The notes: a model not told the origin generated them from the letters alone. Positions 24,159 through 34,763 are shown, numbered from the stretch's first letter. The stretch: DNA of 64,000 nt from Moritella dasanensis ArB 0140 (GCF_000276805.1 NZ_AKXQ01000012.1:1-64000), one strand, 5' to 3'. Translations and numbers: made by a program.

Positions 24159-25172
24159 TTAAATAGAAATAGGCGTTTTACTTTTCTCACCGCCAATCTC
24201 TCGTACTAATTTTGGCACTAAAAATCCCGGTAAACGCAATAACAGCTCATTCATGAGTGCAACGGCTTTTTCTTCCGATACTTCAAAATGACTGGCGCCT
24301 TCGACCTTATCTAATACATGCAAATAATAAGGTTGAATACGGTTATCAAACAGGCGCTCATGTAATTCCACTAAATCATCGGCATTATCATTAATGTCAG
24401 CTAATAATACGGCTTGGTTATATAAGTCAATTCCGGCAGCGGTGAGTTTCGCTAATGCCACGGGTAATTCTGCGGCTAACTCATTGGGATGGTTTATATG
24501 TAATACCACACTGCAACGCAAACTCGACTGTTTTAGCAGGGCCACGAATTCATCGGTCACACGACTCGGCATCACCACGGGTAAACGCGTATGGATGCGT
24601 AGACGCTTAAGATGCGGGATCTGTTCTAGTTGTTCAACTAACCAACCAAGTTGTTCGTCGTTGGCCATGAGCGGATCGCCGCCACTAAAAATAACCTCGA
24701 TGACCTCGGGTTTAGAACGAATATAATCGATAGCCTGTTGCCATTCGTGTTTGTTATTACTATTTTCTTGATAAGGGAAATGTCGGCGAAAACAATAACG
24801 ACAGTTGATCGCGCAACCACCACGAACAATAAAGAGTACCCGGTTGGTGTATTTGTGCAGTAAACCTGGCACGATTGATTCATGCTCATCAAGTGGATCT
24901 TTGATGAATCCGGCCTTTTGGATGAACTCTTGCTGCTTGGGCATGACTTGTAAAAATAGCGGGTCTTTTGGGTTGCCTTTTTCCATGCGATCCACAAACG
25001 ATTGCGGTACGCGCATAGGGAATAACTGTCTTGCCGCAAAATCTGCTTGGAAAGTTGTCTCGGGAAGTTCTAGTATAAAAAGTAGCTTTCTAGGATCTGA
25101 AATGGCTCTTGCTAAGTCTTTTTTCCAATTTTCCTGCATCTTTGCTCCATTTCGGGTTATCATTTGCGGCAT
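24159..25172 (-). CDS. epmB: EF-P beta-lysylation protein EpmB (lysine 2,3-aminomutase)
   Basis: A 337-residue radical-SAM/PLP enzyme that converts (S)-alpha-lysine to (R)-beta-lysine, which EpmA attaches to elongation factor P. The iron-sulphur ligands are Cys120, Cys124 and Cys127 (GGCAINCRYCFRRHFPY). SGGDPLM is the SAM-binding GGD motif, and Lys321 in FLVPKLVREIGGE is the expected PLP lysine. Length and start match E. coli YjeK. It is divergent from efp with only 44 bases between, and epmA lies just beyond efp, so the whole modification pathway sits together. Confidence 0.95.
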   Translation of the reverse strand: MPQMITRNGAKMQENWKKDLARAISDPRKLLFILELPETTFQADFAARQLFPMRVPQSFVDRMEKGNPKDPLFLQVMPKQQEFIQKAGFIKDPLDEHESIVPGLLHKYTNRVLFIVRGGCAINCRYCFRRHFPYQENSNNKHEWQQAIDYIRSKPEVIEVIFSGGDPLMANDEQLGWLVEQLEQIPHLKRLRIHTRLPVVMPSRVTDEFVALLKQSSLRCSVVLHINHPNELAAELPVALAKLTAAGIDLYNQAVLLADINDNADDLVELHERLFDNRIQPYYLHVLDKVEGASHFEVSEEKAVALMNELLLRLPGFLVPKLVREIGGEKSKTPISI

Positions 25173-25216
25173 TATTGAACTCTAATTATTGAAATCTATT
25201 TTTTCATGAGGATAAC

Positions 25217-25783
25217 ATGGCAACATACAAAACCAGTGATTTTAAAGGCGGTTTAAAATTCATGCTTGATAATGAGCCTTGCTCTATCATCGAACATGAT
25301 CATGTAAAACCAGGTAAAGGCCAAGCATTTCATCGCGTTAAAGTTCGTCGTTTAGTTTCTGGTAAAATGCTAGAAAAAACATTTAAGTCTGGCGAAACTG
25401 TTGAAGCAGCAGACGTAATGGAAATAGAATTAGCCTATCTATATAACGATGGCGAATACTTCCATTTTATGAACAATGAGTCGTTTGAGCAAGTTGAAGC
25501 TGACGTAAAAGCGGTTGGCGATACGGCTAAATGGTTAGTTGAACAAGATATCTGCGTTATTACGACGTGGAACGATAACCCAATTGCTGTTACACCTCCA
25601 AACTTTGTTGAATTGGAAGTAGTAGAAACAGATCCTGGCCTAAAAGGCGATACACAGGGTACAGGTGGTAAACCTGCAACATTGACTACAGGTGCCGTTG
25701 TTCGTGTACCTCTATTCATCCAAATCGGTGAAGTAGTTAAAGTTGATACACGTACTGGCGAATATGTTGGTCGTGTTAAATAA
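25217..25783 (+). CDS. efp: Elongation factor P
   Basis: A 188-residue translation factor that relieves ribosome stalling at polyproline stretches. Three beta-barrel domains are expected; the modified loop is [10 protein letters not shown] with Lys34 as the lysylated residue. The C-terminal signature [17 protein letters not shown] and the end [12 protein letters not shown] are typical. ATGAGGA precedes the ATG. Its modifying enzymes flank it: EpmB divergent, EpmA downstream in the same direction beyond a terminator. Confidence 0.97.
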   Translation: MATYKTSDFKGGLKFMLDNEPCSIIEHDHVKPGKGQAFHRVKVRRLVSGKMLEKTFKSGETVEAADVMEIELAYLYNDGEYFHFMNNESFEQVEADVKAVGDTAKWLVEQDICVITTWNDNPIAVTPPNFVELEVVETDPGLKGDTQGTGGKPATLTTGAVVRVPLFIQIGEVVKVDTRTGEYVGRVK

Positions 25784-25822
25784 GTTGATTTTACGCTAAC
25801 TCAATTAGCGTTAATGAACGAT

Positions 25823-25858
25823 AAAATGCCAGTCTTTTGACTGGCATTTTAGTTTTTG
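25823..25858 (+). terminator. Intrinsic terminator after efp
   Basis: AAAATGCCAGTC pairs perfectly with GACTGGCATTTT around TTTT; further T-rich sequence follows. Confidence 0.88.
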
Positions 25859-25901
25859 GGAAACAGGTAAAACGTTTTAGGTAATGACAACCGGAGTAGA
25901 T

Positions 25902-26876
25902 ATGAGTGAATTTAATTGGCAACCGAGTGCAAGTTTTACTGCACTTCGTGCTCGGGCTAATGTATTAAATGTTATCCGTGAGTTTTTTGCGCAGCGAGAT
26001 GTATTAGAAGTTGATACGCCAGCGCTGAGCCAAGCCGCCGTTACCGATGTACATTTAGCTGCATTTAGCACGCTATTTGTTGGCCCTGGTTACAGCCAAG
26101 GTCTGCCCTTATATCTGCAAACATCACCTGAATTTCATATGAAAAGATTGCTAGCAGCAGGCAGTGGTTGTATTTACCAAATGAGTAAATCGTTCCGTAA
26201 TGAAGAAGCGGGGCGTCACCATAATCCCGAATTCACCATGTTGGAGTGGTACCGTATTGGTTTTGATCATTTTCAGCTTATGGATGAAATGTCTGAGTTG
26301 CTGACCCTGGTACTCGGTTCTGGTAAAGAGCAGCGTTTTACTTATCAAAATGCATTTAAGCAATTTTTACAGTTAGACCCGTTAACCGCATCGATGGATG
26401 AATTACGTCAAGCGGCAAAACCGTACGGGGTTTATGACGTGTTAGAGCATGAACCTGACCGCGACACTATCTTACAGTTATTGTTCTATGTCGGCGTAGA
26501 GAGTCAAATTGGCCAAGATGTACCGTGTTTTATTTATGACTTTCCGGCATCACAAGCAGCGCTGGCGCGTATTAGTCATAAAGATGAGCGTGTAGCAGAG
26601 CGTTTCGAAGTGTATTTTAAAGGTATTGAACTGGCGAATGGCTTTCATGAATTAGCCGATGCGCCAGAGCAATTACGCCGTTTTAAAGCGGATAATGACA
26701 AGCGTAAAACCATGGACTTACCAGAGCAACCGATCGACTATCATTTGATTGATGCGTTAACGGCGGGCTTTCCTGATTGTGCCGGTGTGGCGTTAGGTAT
26801 TGACCGATTGGTTATGCTCGCGACGGATGCGAACAGTCTTGATGAGGTGATTGCCTTTCCCACCCCTCGGGCTTAA
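25902..26876 (+). CDS. epmA: EF-P--(R)-beta-lysine ligase EpmA
   Basis: A 324-residue paralogue of the class II lysyl-tRNA synthetase catalytic core that ligates beta-lysine to Lys34 of EF-P. Motif 2 is visible as [22 protein letters not shown] and motif 3 as [12 protein letters not shown]; there is no tRNA anticodon-binding domain, as expected. I start at the ATG giving [11 protein letters not shown], preceded by CCGGAG; an ATG at 25884 would add six residues not found in E. coli. It ends convergently with mscM at a shared terminator. Confidence 0.95.
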   Translation: MSEFNWQPSASFTALRARANVLNVIREFFAQRDVLEVDTPALSQAAVTDVHLAAFSTLFVGPGYSQGLPLYLQTSPEFHMKRLLAAGSGCIYQMSKSFRNEEAGRHHNPEFTMLEWYRIGFDHFQLMDEMSELLTLVLGSGKEQRFTYQNAFKQFLQLDPLTASMDELRQAAKPYGVYDVLEHEPDRDTILQLLFYVGVESQIGQDVPCFIYDFPASQAALARISHKDERVAERFEVYFKGIELANGFHELADAPEQLRRFKADNDKRKTMDLPEQPIDYHLIDALTAGFPDCAGVALGIDRLVMLATDANSLDEVIAFPTPRA

Positions 26877-26887
26877 ATTACCGCTAT

Positions 26888-26925
26888 AAAAAAGGGTGAG
26901 ATAACGATACGTTACTCATCCTTTT
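26888..26925. terminator. Shared terminator between epmA and mscM
   Basis: AAAGGGTGAG with CTCATCCTTTT, plus an inner TAACG/CGTTA stem, forms a long hairpin with A-run and T-run flanks between two convergent genes. Confidence 0.82.
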
Positions 26926-26948
26926 CGCTGTCGTTTAACTATCTAAAA

Positions 26949-29900
26949 TCATTTTAAGCTACCTTTCTTCATGCTCATGATATGACTGCTATCACTGACT
27001 TTAAAACCATCTTTTACCCGTAGGTCTAATTGCGGTAGGGCAATGCGAATATTGTGCTCTTTAAAGACATGGGTAATACGGGTATTGAGTTCGTGAGTCA
27101 TGGTTAAACGATGGCCCATTTCTGAAACATAACAACGTACTTCAAAGCGCAATGCATGTGGTGCGAACTCTATAAAGAATACTTCTGGTCCTGGGTTATC
27201 AAGACTCAAACTGTTTTCTTCTGCACTTTCTAATAGCAGTTTAGTCACTAACTCGATATCCGAGTCAAATTCAACGCCAATATTAATGATCACACGCGTA
27301 ATGGAGTCGGACAGTGACCAGTTAATAAATTGCTCGGTGATGAACGCTTTATTCGGCACAATAATTTCTTTTCTATCCCAATCGACAATGGTCGTTGCTC
27401 GAGTTTGAATTTTACTGATACTGCCGGTTAAATCACGGATCGTCACGGTATCACCAATACGGATTGGTTTTTCAAATAAGATGATTAAACCGGATACGAA
27501 GTTAGCAAAGATTTCTTGTAAGCCGAAACCTAAACCAACGGTTAATGCGGCTACTAGCCATTGCGTTTTCGCCCAATCGACGCCTAAGAAGTTAAAACCA
27601 ATAACAAAACCAATCGAGATCGTCATGTATTTGGCCAAGGTCGTAATGGCAAAACCGGTACCAGGAGAAAGGTCAAGATGCTGTAAGAACAAGAGCTCGA
27701 GTGCACCGGATAAATTACGTATTAATACCAAGGTCAGCACAAAAATGATAAGTGCTAACAGGCAGCTTTTTAACGTGATAGGGTCGACATACTCTACCCC
27801 GTTTAAGGTGCTGGAAGCATCCCACAAGGTGATCGTATCTAAGAAGATAAATGCACTTTGAATTTCGGACCAGAACAGCGCGTTTAATGCCATAAATAAG
27901 AGTGTTAACAAGGTACGTAGCAGTCCAAGCGATTGCGCACTGATTTGATCTAAATCGATTTCAGGTTCTTCGATATCAAAATGATTTTCTTGGCTGGCAT
28001 TTTGCCCCCCTTTTTCAACTTCTTTCACACGCTGAGCAATAATATCGATACGTTTGGCTTTAGCACGCTCAAAAGCAAGGCGGCGTTTTTGCAAATGCAT
28101 GCCGCGGCGGATCAAGTAATAACTTAATAAAAAGAATAGCCCCATTAACAGCGAAGATTCCATCTGCTTTAACAACACTTGGGCGGTATAAAGATAACCC
28201 ATTATCGCCATGATCGCAGACGCCACGGGTGCCAGAATAAATGCAGTCCAAATGGTGTGATGGACAATGTGAGGCTTATCATTATTCTTTTTTTGATAGG
28301 TTAACGGTAGCTTTTCACGATACAAACGGTAATAGAATTGCACTAATGCACCACAGGTAATCACAAAAGCTAGGCGGCCGAGTGAACCGTCATAGGCTTG
28401 TTCTGGATATTGGTAACACAGCACTTGGATAATGTATGCAGGCCACGAGATGAAAAAGAGTACTTGGTAATAACCCCAAACCTTAGCGATACGGTGTTTA
28501 TCTATTTTTAAATGGATCTGCAGTAGCCCTTTATGTCGAGTCAGGTTACGCATGAACAGGTAGATAACTAATAAAAATAACGAGTCTTGTAACGCATGAC
28601 CAATATTGACGGCAAACGGGTATTCCCATGCGTTAATGAGTAATTCGGTCGTGACAAAAAGTGAAATCGGTAAAATTAGTGCATCTGCAAGTGAGTAGGC
28701 TAAATTACGCAGGGTATAAGCAAACTTATCTTGGGTTACTTTACCGACTTTTGGTGATGTTTCGGCAATATGCTTGGTAAAGTATTTATTTAAAGGTGTG
28801 CGTAAATAAGTCAGGCCTAGAATTAACAGTGCGGCAAGGCTTAGGGTACCAAGTGGTGTCGAGAATATAGCTTGTGGGATAGTAATGCTGTTATCGATTG
28901 AGGTAAGCCAAAGCATACTCGAAAATAGCTCGGTAATACTTTGCGTGCCCAATAAGGGAATGCTTGGAACCCAAAATAAATGCTCATCCGCTTGCTGTTT
29001 AATTTGTACTAACGTGCTATTCATTTTGCTATAACTGACTTTTAACTTTGCTTGCTCGTAAATATGGTTATCTAGGCTAGAAATCAGTTTGCTGAGTAAC
29101 AGTCGACGTAATTCAATAAAGCGTAACAAGCTGGCTTGTTCTTCTGTCGTGAGTGTCTTTGTCGTTAATGGCAGACTGTCTAATTGTGTGAGCATTTTTT
29201 GATAGCGAAATCGTGATAAACGACTTTCGACAATCTCATTTTCTAGTTTGGTTAATGGCGGTTCTGTAGGGAGACTACTGACCTGCGCGCGTAAGTTTTC
29301 ACCAAATGCTGAGCTTATTTTTAGCCATTCAACTTGTTCATTAAAGTTAATTAAAGTGGTAGTGAGCGCATCCACTTGTTGGCTAACGGCATGCTGCTTA
29401 TCTTGAATGGTTTCGTTATTTGCTGAGACAATTTCGAGTGCGTTAGACAGTTCTTGGTTGATTTCAAGTTGCAGCTGTAAAAAAGGTGAACTAATCAGTG
29501 ATGAATCATTGATCTGCTTGCTACGCGCAATCGCATCTTCGGTTTCTTTACGTAAGATGTTATTTCGTAACTCGGTCAATGTGGTGAGGTAGAGGCTAAC
29601 GTCTTTTTGTTCTAATAAGTTTAAACGACGATTGAGCTGGGCTAATTCACTGCGGTTGCTGGCACTGAGCTGTTCAAGTTCCAACATTTGGATCTGAGTT
29701 GATAGTGATGACAGTTTGATTTGCAGCGAGATGCGTAAGGCTTCTTGCACAGCGTTTAAGTTGATGTCACTGCTACTGCTGCCAACTAATTTTTCGTGCT
29801 CTTTTTGAGTATCGGTTAATTGACCACGTATGTGTTCGATATCAGTCTGAAATGAACTAATCCGAATTCCGATCGTCGTGAGTTCACTACTGCGTGCCTG

Positions 29901-30287
29901 TTGCTGTTTTTTTAACGCTGTTTGGCTGGAGTTTTGTCTGGCAATCTCTTGCTCGACTTTATTGACTGGCCAATCACTGGCATTAGCAAAGATGACCGGT
30001 TTATAGTCGTTGATCAGTGCTCTTAAAGTTTGCGATGTGACAGGATAGTCATCAATGATATTTTGATAATTTGCCGCTGTTTGACGTGCATGGTTATCTT
30101 CGCTTAAATCTTTTAAGGCTTGTTGATAGTATTTGAGTTGTAATTTAATCGAGGGGGTCGGCTCTAGTTCTTCCAGTTGAGCAATGGTGTTATTAAGCTG
30201 CGCTTCACCATAACTAAACTGTGCCTGAACTGGCGTAATAAATAATGAAAATAGAATAAGTAAAATTACATAATTTTTAGTCATCAT
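26949..30287 (-). CDS. mscM: Miniconductance mechanosensitive channel MscM
   Basis: A 1112-residue MscS-superfamily channel of the large MscM/MscK type that opens under hypo-osmotic stress. A signal peptide (about 1-22, ending VQA) is followed by a long periplasmic coiled-coil region (about 25-440) full of Gln/Leu heptads, then about eleven membrane helices (about 455-900). The MscS core is near the C-terminus: pore helix region GLGFGLQEIFANFVSGLII and FEKPIRIGDTVTI of the beta domain. Length agrees with E. coli MscM. In E. coli the order is rsgA-psd-mscM; here an EamA permease gene lies between psd and mscM. No ribosome site is obvious before the ATG pair. Confidence 0.93.
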   Translation of the reverse strand: MMTKNYVILLILFSLFITPVQAQFSYGEAQLNNTIAQLEELEPTPSIKLQLKYYQQALKDLSEDNHARQTAANYQNIIDDYPVTSQTLRALINDYKPVIFANASDWPVNKVEQEIARQNSSQTALKKQQQARSSELTTIGIRISSFQTDIEHIRGQLTDTQKEHEKLVGSSSSDINLNAVQEALRISLQIKLSSLSTQIQMLELEQLSASNRSELAQLNRRLNLLEQKDVSLYLTTLTELRNNILRKETEDAIARSKQINDSSLISSPFLQLQLEINQELSNALEIVSANNETIQDKQHAVSQQVDALTTTLINFNEQVEWLKISSAFGENLRAQVSSLPTEPPLTKLENEIVESRLSRFRYQKMLTQLDSLPLTTKTLTTEEQASLLRFIELRRLLLSKLISSLDNHIYEQAKLKVSYSKMNSTLVQIKQQADEHLFWVPSIPLLGTQSITELFSSMLWLTSIDNSITIPQAIFSTPLGTLSLAALLILGLTYLRTPLNKYFTKHIAETSPKVGKVTQDKFAYTLRNLAYSLADALILPISLFVTTELLINAWEYPFAVNIGHALQDSLFLLVIYLFMRNLTRHKGLLQIHLKIDKHRIAKVWGYYQVLFFISWPAYIIQVLCYQYPEQAYDGSLGRLAFVITCGALVQFYYRLYREKLPLTYQKKNNDKPHIVHHTIWTAFILAPVASAIMAIMGYLYTAQVLLKQMESSLLMGLFFLLSYYLIRRGMHLQKRRLAFERAKAKRIDIIAQRVKEVEKGGQNASQENHFDIEEPEIDLDQISAQSLGLLRTLLTLLFMALNALFWSEIQSAFIFLDTITLWDASSTLNGVEYVDPITLKSCLLALIIFVLTLVLIRNLSGALELLFLQHLDLSPGTGFAITTLAKYMTISIGFVIGFNFLGVDWAKTQWLVAALTVGLGFGLQEIFANFVSGLIILFEKPIRIGDTVTIRDLTGSISKIQTRATTIVDWDRKEIIVPNKAFITEQFINWSLSDSITRVIINIGVEFDSDIELVTKLLLESAEENSLSLDNPGPEVFFIEFAPHALRFEVRCYVSEMGHRLTMTHELNTRITHVFKEHNIRIALPQLDLRVKDGFKVSDSSHIMSMKKGSLK

Positions 30288-30358
30288 AATATTTCATAAG
30301 TACGGCGCATAACGTCATTGATATTAATTTATTGATTATCAATGTCGGTTATTGAGTA

Positions 30359-31216
30359 CTATTTTTTTCCTGCATGCCAAGTTTCAAAGAGGGCGGCTGA
30401 GACCACTAATACGCCTCCGGTGATGGTGGCAGCATTGGGGATTTCACCTAAAAAGGGGATCGCTAGCAAACTACCATAAAGCGGTTGTAAGCAGGAGATA
30501 AGTCCCACTGTTTTCGCTTTTAGGTAACGTAATGCTGTAACTAGCAGTGTGTGCGGCATTGCGGTAAAGCAAATACCTAACACAACTAATAACGTCCAAT
30601 TGTCATTATTTATACTCGCCAAGTCTACACTCAAAAATGGTGAAAGCATACACGCGGTTAATAATGTTTGATAAAACATTGTGTGAGGGCCGCTGTATTG
30701 CGAGAGCTTACGTTTGTAGAGAATATTTCTTAAGGTAAACAAAAATGCAGAGCTAATGCCGCTAATAATACCCAGCGTCACTTCGTTCTCTAAAGACAAC
30801 TCTGGTACCAACAAGCTGATGCCGAATAACACCACACAGGCCGATAAGACATCCTGACCTTGGATCTTTTCTTTATTAAACAGCGGTTCTAAAAATACCG
30901 TCATGACAGGATAAGTGTAGAAGGCAATAAGTCCAATCGCAATGGTCGACAATTGCATGCCCAAGAAAAAGGTTACCCAATGCGCGCCTACTAATGCGGC
31001 TAATAAGATTGCCCAACCATAGTCACTCAACTTATTTAATCGCAATGGTTGTTTGGTTACTTTTAATAATAAAAGCAAGACGGTCGCGGCGATGACACAA
31101 CGAATAATGGTGATATCAAGGGCGCTTAATGGAATTAGTTTGGAAAATAAAGTCGTGCCACCCAGTAATAGCGTCGCCGAGTGGAGTGCCAAAAGGCCTT
31201 GTTTACGTTCTTCCAT
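30359..31216 (-). CDS. EamA/DMT-family permease
   Basis: A 285-residue inner-membrane protein with ten predicted helices in two EamA repeats (about 10-135 and 150-280): AIGLIAFYTYPVMTVFLEPLF and AKTVGLISCLQPLYGSLLAIPFLGE are the characteristic loop-helix motifs. Such proteins export or exchange amino acids and other metabolites; the substrate is unknown. I take the ATG; an in-frame TTG seven codons upstream (31237) is possible. It has been added into the rsgA-psd-mscM block, in the same direction, 71 bases from mscM. Confidence 0.87.
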   Translation of the reverse strand: MEERKQGLLALHSATLLLGGTTLFSKLIPLSALDITIIRCVIAATVLLLLLKVTKQPLRLNKLSDYGWAILLAALVGAHWVTFFLGMQLSTIAIGLIAFYTYPVMTVFLEPLFNKEKIQGQDVLSACVVLFGISLLVPELSLENEVTLGIISGISSAFLFTLRNILYKRKLSQYSGPHTMFYQTLLTACMLSPFLSVDLASINNDNWTLLVVLGICFTAMPHTLLVTALRYLKAKTVGLISCLQPLYGSLLAIPFLGEIPNAATITGGVLVVSAALFETWHAGKK

Positions 31217-31309
31217 TAATTGCTTACATCCTTGCAATGGCGAGCCAGTTCAATTGGCATTATGAGTTAGGGGATTTTTTATTTTTGTTAGTGCGGTGGC
31301 GTAAATATA

Positions 31310-31333
31310 CCCGTTACAGCGGTGTGTAACGGG
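31310..31333. terminator. Hairpin after psd
   Basis: CCCGTTACA and TGTAACGGG form a perfect 9-bp stem with a 6-base loop between psd and the EamA gene. It lacks a strong T-run on the minus strand, so it may only partly terminate. Confidence 0.5.
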
Positions 31334-31367
31334 TTAATCGTGCTAATTAATGACGCGAGTTAAGCGC

Positions 31368-32228
31368 TTATTTAGTTTTGATACGAGCGAATGCTTCACC
31401 CATTATCGTTGGTGCTGTTGGCTGTAGTTCATCAACAAACTCAATTGCGTCTTTCGCAAACACGGCAACGATAGTTGAACCCAGTTTAAAGCGACCCATT
31501 TCTGCACCTTTTTCGATAACGATTGGTGCTTGGTTTTCATATGTCCAACGCACTATTTCTTTATTCTTCGAGGGGGCCACTGTGCCGTGCCAGATTGTTT
31601 CAATAGAAGCAACGATTGTTGCGCCAACTAATACCATGGCAAACGGACCGACTTCGGTATCAAAGATAGCGATAGCACGTTCGTTGCGGGCAAATAGGTT
31701 TGGTACATTTTGCGCTGTTAGTGGGTTTACTGAAAACAGGTCGCCCGGCGCAAAAATCATTTCTTTTAACGTGCCAGTCATTGGCATGTGAATACGATGG
31801 TAATCGCGTGGCGATAAATAGACCGTCGCAAAGTCACCATCTTCAAATTTGTTAGCGAGTTGACGATCGCCGCCAAGTAATTCACACACACTGTAGTCAT
31901 GACCTTTAGCTTGAACAATACGACCTTGCGTAATTGGACCTGCTTGGCTTACTGCGCCGTCTACGGGTTGACATAACATGTTGTCGTCAGCATTGATTGG
32001 ACGTACGCCTTCTTTTAACTCACGGGTAAAGAAGTCGTTAAATGTTTGGAAGTGTGCAGGATCTGAATGTTTCGCTTCATCCATGTTTACATTGTAACGC
32101 TTGATGAACCAAGTGATTACATTGGTGGTTACTTTGCCATGCGCGCCGGCTGCGAATAAACCAATAAGACGAGATAAACCGTGTTGAGGAAAGCAGTATT
32201 GGGCAATAACTTTAAGCTTGTCTAGCAC
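31368..32228 (-). CDS. psd: Phosphatidylserine decarboxylase proenzyme
   Basis: A 286-residue inner-membrane enzyme that makes phosphatidylethanolamine. It is processed autocatalytically at the LGST motif (Gly250-Ser251) to give the pyruvoyl alpha chain. The charge-relay residues Asp90 (PVDGAVS) and His147 (YHRIHMP) are present. The start is a GTG with AGAGG 7 bases upstream. In E. coli it follows rsgA, as here (rsgA lies upstream in the same direction, 192 bases away). The MscM-Psd-RsgA neighbourhood is conserved. Confidence 0.96.
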   Translation of the reverse strand: MLDKLKVIAQYCFPQHGLSRLIGLFAAGAHGKVTTNVITWFIKRYNVNMDEAKHSDPAHFQTFNDFFTRELKEGVRPINADDNMLCQPVDGAVSQAGPITQGRIVQAKGHDYSVCELLGGDRQLANKFEDGDFATVYLSPRDYHRIHMPMTGTLKEMIFAPGDLFSVNPLTAQNVPNLFARNERAIAIFDTEVGPFAMVLVGATIVASIETIWHGTVAPSKNKEIVRWTYENQAPIVIEKGAEMGRFKLGSTIVAVFAKDAIEFVDELQPTAPTIMGEAFARIKTK

Positions 32229-32420
32229 CTGAGAGCCTCTTAAATAGTTGAATAATGATAATTAAATAGAATTAACGCCATTGTAACAAGTTTGACTATT
32301 GTTGTCAGAATTAGCTGTTGTCATAATTTGCGTCATGAGTTTGAGTAGATAATCGTTACCTTGCTATTTGTAGCAGCAAGATAACCTTGATTATATTTTT
32401 TATTACGTCATGAGCGCGTG

Positions 32421-33461
32421 TTATTTACGCACTGGAACATGACGCGTTGGGCGATTATCTAACATGGTTTCTAATATACGTAGGTAGTTGTCAAAGCGTA
32501 CTTTTTTGATCTTACCTTGTTTTATCGCATCTTGTAGTGCACAACCTGGGTCGTTTTTATGCTTACAATCGCGGAAACGACATTCACCTAAGAAATCGCG
32601 AAACTCGATAAAGCCGTTCGCTATCTCTTCTGGTTTCATGTGCCACAACGAGAATTCACGTACCCCTGGTGAATCAATTAAATCACCACCTGATGGAAAG
32701 TGATATAAACGCGCAGTCGTTGTTGTGTGAGTACCCAGACCTGATTTTTCTGATACGTCACCCACTTCGACATCTAGTTCAGGCATTAATGCATTAACCA
32801 GTGATGATTTCCCTACGCCTGATTGACCAACAAAGATAGTGGTATTATCTTTTAATAGATGTTGCAACTCAGATAAACCTTTACCTTCGAGAGAGGATAC
32901 TTGCCATACTTCATAGCCGATATCACGGTAAGTTTGTAGTTGTCTGTTAATGGTAAATAATTCATCAGTGGTTAATAAATCAATTTTGTTTAATAAGATC
33001 ACTGGACGAATTTTTACATCTTCAGCTGCAACGATATAGCGGTCGATAATATTCGTTGAGAATTCTGGTACGACAGAGGATACGATCACAATTTGATCAA
33101 TATTGGCAGCGATGGGTTTAATACCATCGTAGAAATCAGGACGTGTTAATACGGTTCTGCGTTCGTGTACTGCTTCGATAATACCAGAAATGCCTTGCAG
33201 CTGTTCATTACCTAAGCGCCAAACAACACGGTCACCCGTTACTAAGCTCGCAATAGAACGACGTAGATTACAACGGTGAATGATACCATCTTCAGCTTCT
33301 ACATCCGCATGTTGACCAAAGCGGCTAATGACCACACCTTCTTGCTTTTTGCCGAGAAGAGAGTCATCCCATTCTTTTGTATCTGGCTTTTCTAGACGTT
33401 TAGTCTGGTTGCTACGTACACGACGTATTTGACCTTGGGTTAGATGTTTCTTTTTAGCCAC
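32421..33461 (-). CDS. rsgA: Small-subunit ribosome biogenesis GTPase RsgA
   Basis: A 346-residue GTPase that acts in late maturation of the 30S subunit. The circularly permuted order of the GTPase motifs is plain: G4 NKID (158-161), then G1 GQSGVGKSS (212-220), then G3 DSPG (263-266). An OB fold precedes (about 40-110), and a C-terminal zinc knuckle uses Cys294, Cys299, His301 and Cys307. The basic leader [19 protein letters not shown] binds rRNA. It is divergent from orn with 130 bases between, the same arrangement as in E. coli. Confidence 0.96.
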   Translation of the reverse strand: MAKKKHLTQGQIRRVRSNQTKRLEKPDTKEWDDSLLGKKQEGVVISRFGQHADVEAEDGIIHRCNLRRSIASLVTGDRVVWRLGNEQLQGISGIIEAVHERRTVLTRPDFYDGIKPIAANIDQIVIVSSVVPEFSTNIIDRYIVAAEDVKIRPVILLNKIDLLTTDELFTINRQLQTYRDIGYEVWQVSSLEGKGLSELQHLLKDNTTIFVGQSGVGKSSLVNALMPELDVEVGDVSEKSGLGTHTTTTARLYHFPSGGDLIDSPGVREFSLWHMKPEEIANGFIEFRDFLGECRFRDCKHKNDPGCALQDAIKQGKIKKVRFDNYLRILETMLDNRPTRHVPVRK

Positions 33462-33591
33462 GGGTAATTTAATTCCTGAGTTGTAACAACACGTATTGTA
33501 GTACAGCTGTTGCTGAACATCGCATTTCGAGGTCGATAAGGTATAATAACCTTAAACATACGATTACACGACAACTATTAGGATCTCCTCT

Positions 33592-34158
33592 ATGCAACTT
33601 GCCGACAATACCGCGCAATTTAATGAAAATAATTTAGTTTGGATTGACTTAGAAATGACAGGTCTTGATCCAGAAAAATGTCTGATCATTGAAATTGCCA
33701 CTATCGTTACCGATAGTGAATTAAATATTCTTGCAGAAGGACCTGTATTAGCGATTCATCAAGATAAAACCGAACTTGATAAGATGGATGAGTGGTGTAC
33801 AACCCACCATACCAATTCAGGTCTGGTTAAACGCGTATTAGCGAGTGAAGTGACTGAAAAAGAGGCGGTTGCTCAAACGCTAGCGTTCTTACATAAATGG
33901 GTACCGGCAGGTAAATCACCATTATGTGGTAATAGTATTGGTCAGGACCGACGCTTTTTGGTTAAGTACATGACGGATTTAGATGATTATTTCCATTACC
34001 GTAATGTTGATGTAAGCACGATTAAAGAATTAGGCCGTCGTTGGTGCCCTGAGGTTGTAGCGAGTTTTCACAAGCAAGGTTTGCATTTAGCATTGGATGA
34101 TATTCGTGAATCAATCGGCGAATTACAGCATTATCGTCAACATATGTTTAAAATTTAA
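33592..34158 (+). CDS. orn: Oligoribonuclease
   Basis: A 188-residue DEDDh 3'-5' exoribonuclease that degrades di- to penta-ribonucleotides, including pGpG from cyclic di-GMP. Catalytic residues are visible: Asp19 and Glu21 ([10 protein letters not shown]), the Asp in [11 protein letters not shown], and the His/Asp pair in [11 protein letters not shown]. Ribosome site AGGATC precedes the ATG. It is followed by a terminator and then the tRNA-Gly array. Confidence 0.97.
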   Translation: MQLADNTAQFNENNLVWIDLEMTGLDPEKCLIIEIATIVTDSELNILAEGPVLAIHQDKTELDKMDEWCTTHHTNSGLVKRVLASEVTEKEAVAQTLAFLHKWVPAGKSPLCGNSIGQDRRFLVKYMTDLDDYFHYRNVDVSTIKELGRRWCPEVVASFHKQGLHLALDDIRESIGELQHYRQHMFKI

Positions 34159-34189
34159 GCACTGAAACGACTGGTTAGATAATTTTACG

Positions 34190-34229
34190 ACCTTATAGTC
34201 GAAACATTCGGCGATATAAGGTTTTTTTA
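34190..34229 (+). terminator. Intrinsic terminator after orn
   Basis: ACCTTATA pairs with TATAAGGT (34215-34222), with extra pairing inside (GTCG/CGGC), followed by T7. It lies directly before the tRNA promoter and insulates the array. Confidence 0.82.
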
Positions 34230-34250
34230 TCATAAAGCCTAGCTCTATGC

Positions 34251-34278
34251 TTGCAAAAACCAGTCGGTTCTATATAAT
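34251..34278 (+). promoter_or_regulatory. Promoter of the tRNA-Gly array
   Basis: TTGCAA (34251-34256) and a perfect TATAAT (34273-34278) stand 16 bases apart, 19 bases before the first tRNA. The stretch after the -10 (TCGGCACC) is GC-rich, as at stringently controlled stable-RNA promoters. Confidence 0.75.
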
Positions 34279-34297
34279 TCGGCACCTAAGATGATAT

Positions 34298-34373
34298 GCG
34301 GTACTAGCTCAGTTGGTAGAGCGCAACCTTGCCAAGGTTGAGGTCAAGAGTTCGAGCCTCTTGTACCGCTCCA
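34298..34373 (+). tRNA. tRNA-Gly (GCC), copy 1
   Basis: 76 bases with encoded CCA. The acceptor stem GCGGTAC/GTACCGC, D-arm GCTCAGTTGGTAGAGC, anticodon loop TTGCCAA (GCC reads GGC and GGU codons) and TTCGAGC T-loop are all standard. All eight copies in this array are identical in sequence. Confidence 0.98.
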
Positions 34374-34404
34374 ATCTTATCTTAGAGTAGTAGAAAATAC
34401 CAAA

Positions 34405-34480
34405 GCGGTACTAGCTCAGTTGGTAGAGCGCAACCTTGCCAAGGTTGAGGTCAAGAGTTCGAGCCTCTTGTACCGCTCCA
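34405..34480 (+). tRNA. tRNA-Gly (GCC), copy 2
   Basis: Identical to copy 1. The spacer from copy 1 is only 31 bases and unrelated to the others; the following spacer is a 71-base type that recurs after copy 5. Confidence 0.98.
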
Positions 34481-34551
34481 AATTCAGATTGATTTGGATG
34501 TTAATTCATTCGGGTGAATCGAATAGTTGAGAAACTTTAAATCACAGTGAT

Positions 34552-34627
34552 GCGGTACTAGCTCAGTTGGTAGAGCGCAACCTTGCCAAGGTTGAGGTCA
34601 AGAGTTCGAGCCTCTTGTACCGCTCCA
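34552..34627 (+). tRNA. tRNA-Gly (GCC), copy 3
   Basis: Identical gene. It is followed by a 60-base spacer of the second family (AATCTCT...CCATGATGA). Confidence 0.98.
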
Positions 34628-34687
34628 ATCTCTTTCTTCATACCATGATGATTGAGATAAAGTTGAGAAACTATAAATCAAAATGAA

Positions 34688-34763
34688 GCGGTACTAGCTC
34701 AGTTGGTAGAGCGCAACCTTGCCAAGGTTGAGGTCAAGAGTTCGAGCCTCTTGTACCGCTCCA
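34688..34763 (+). tRNA. tRNA-Gly (GCC), copy 4
   Basis: Identical gene. Its 61-base downstream spacer is almost the same as the one after copy 6. Confidence 0.98.
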
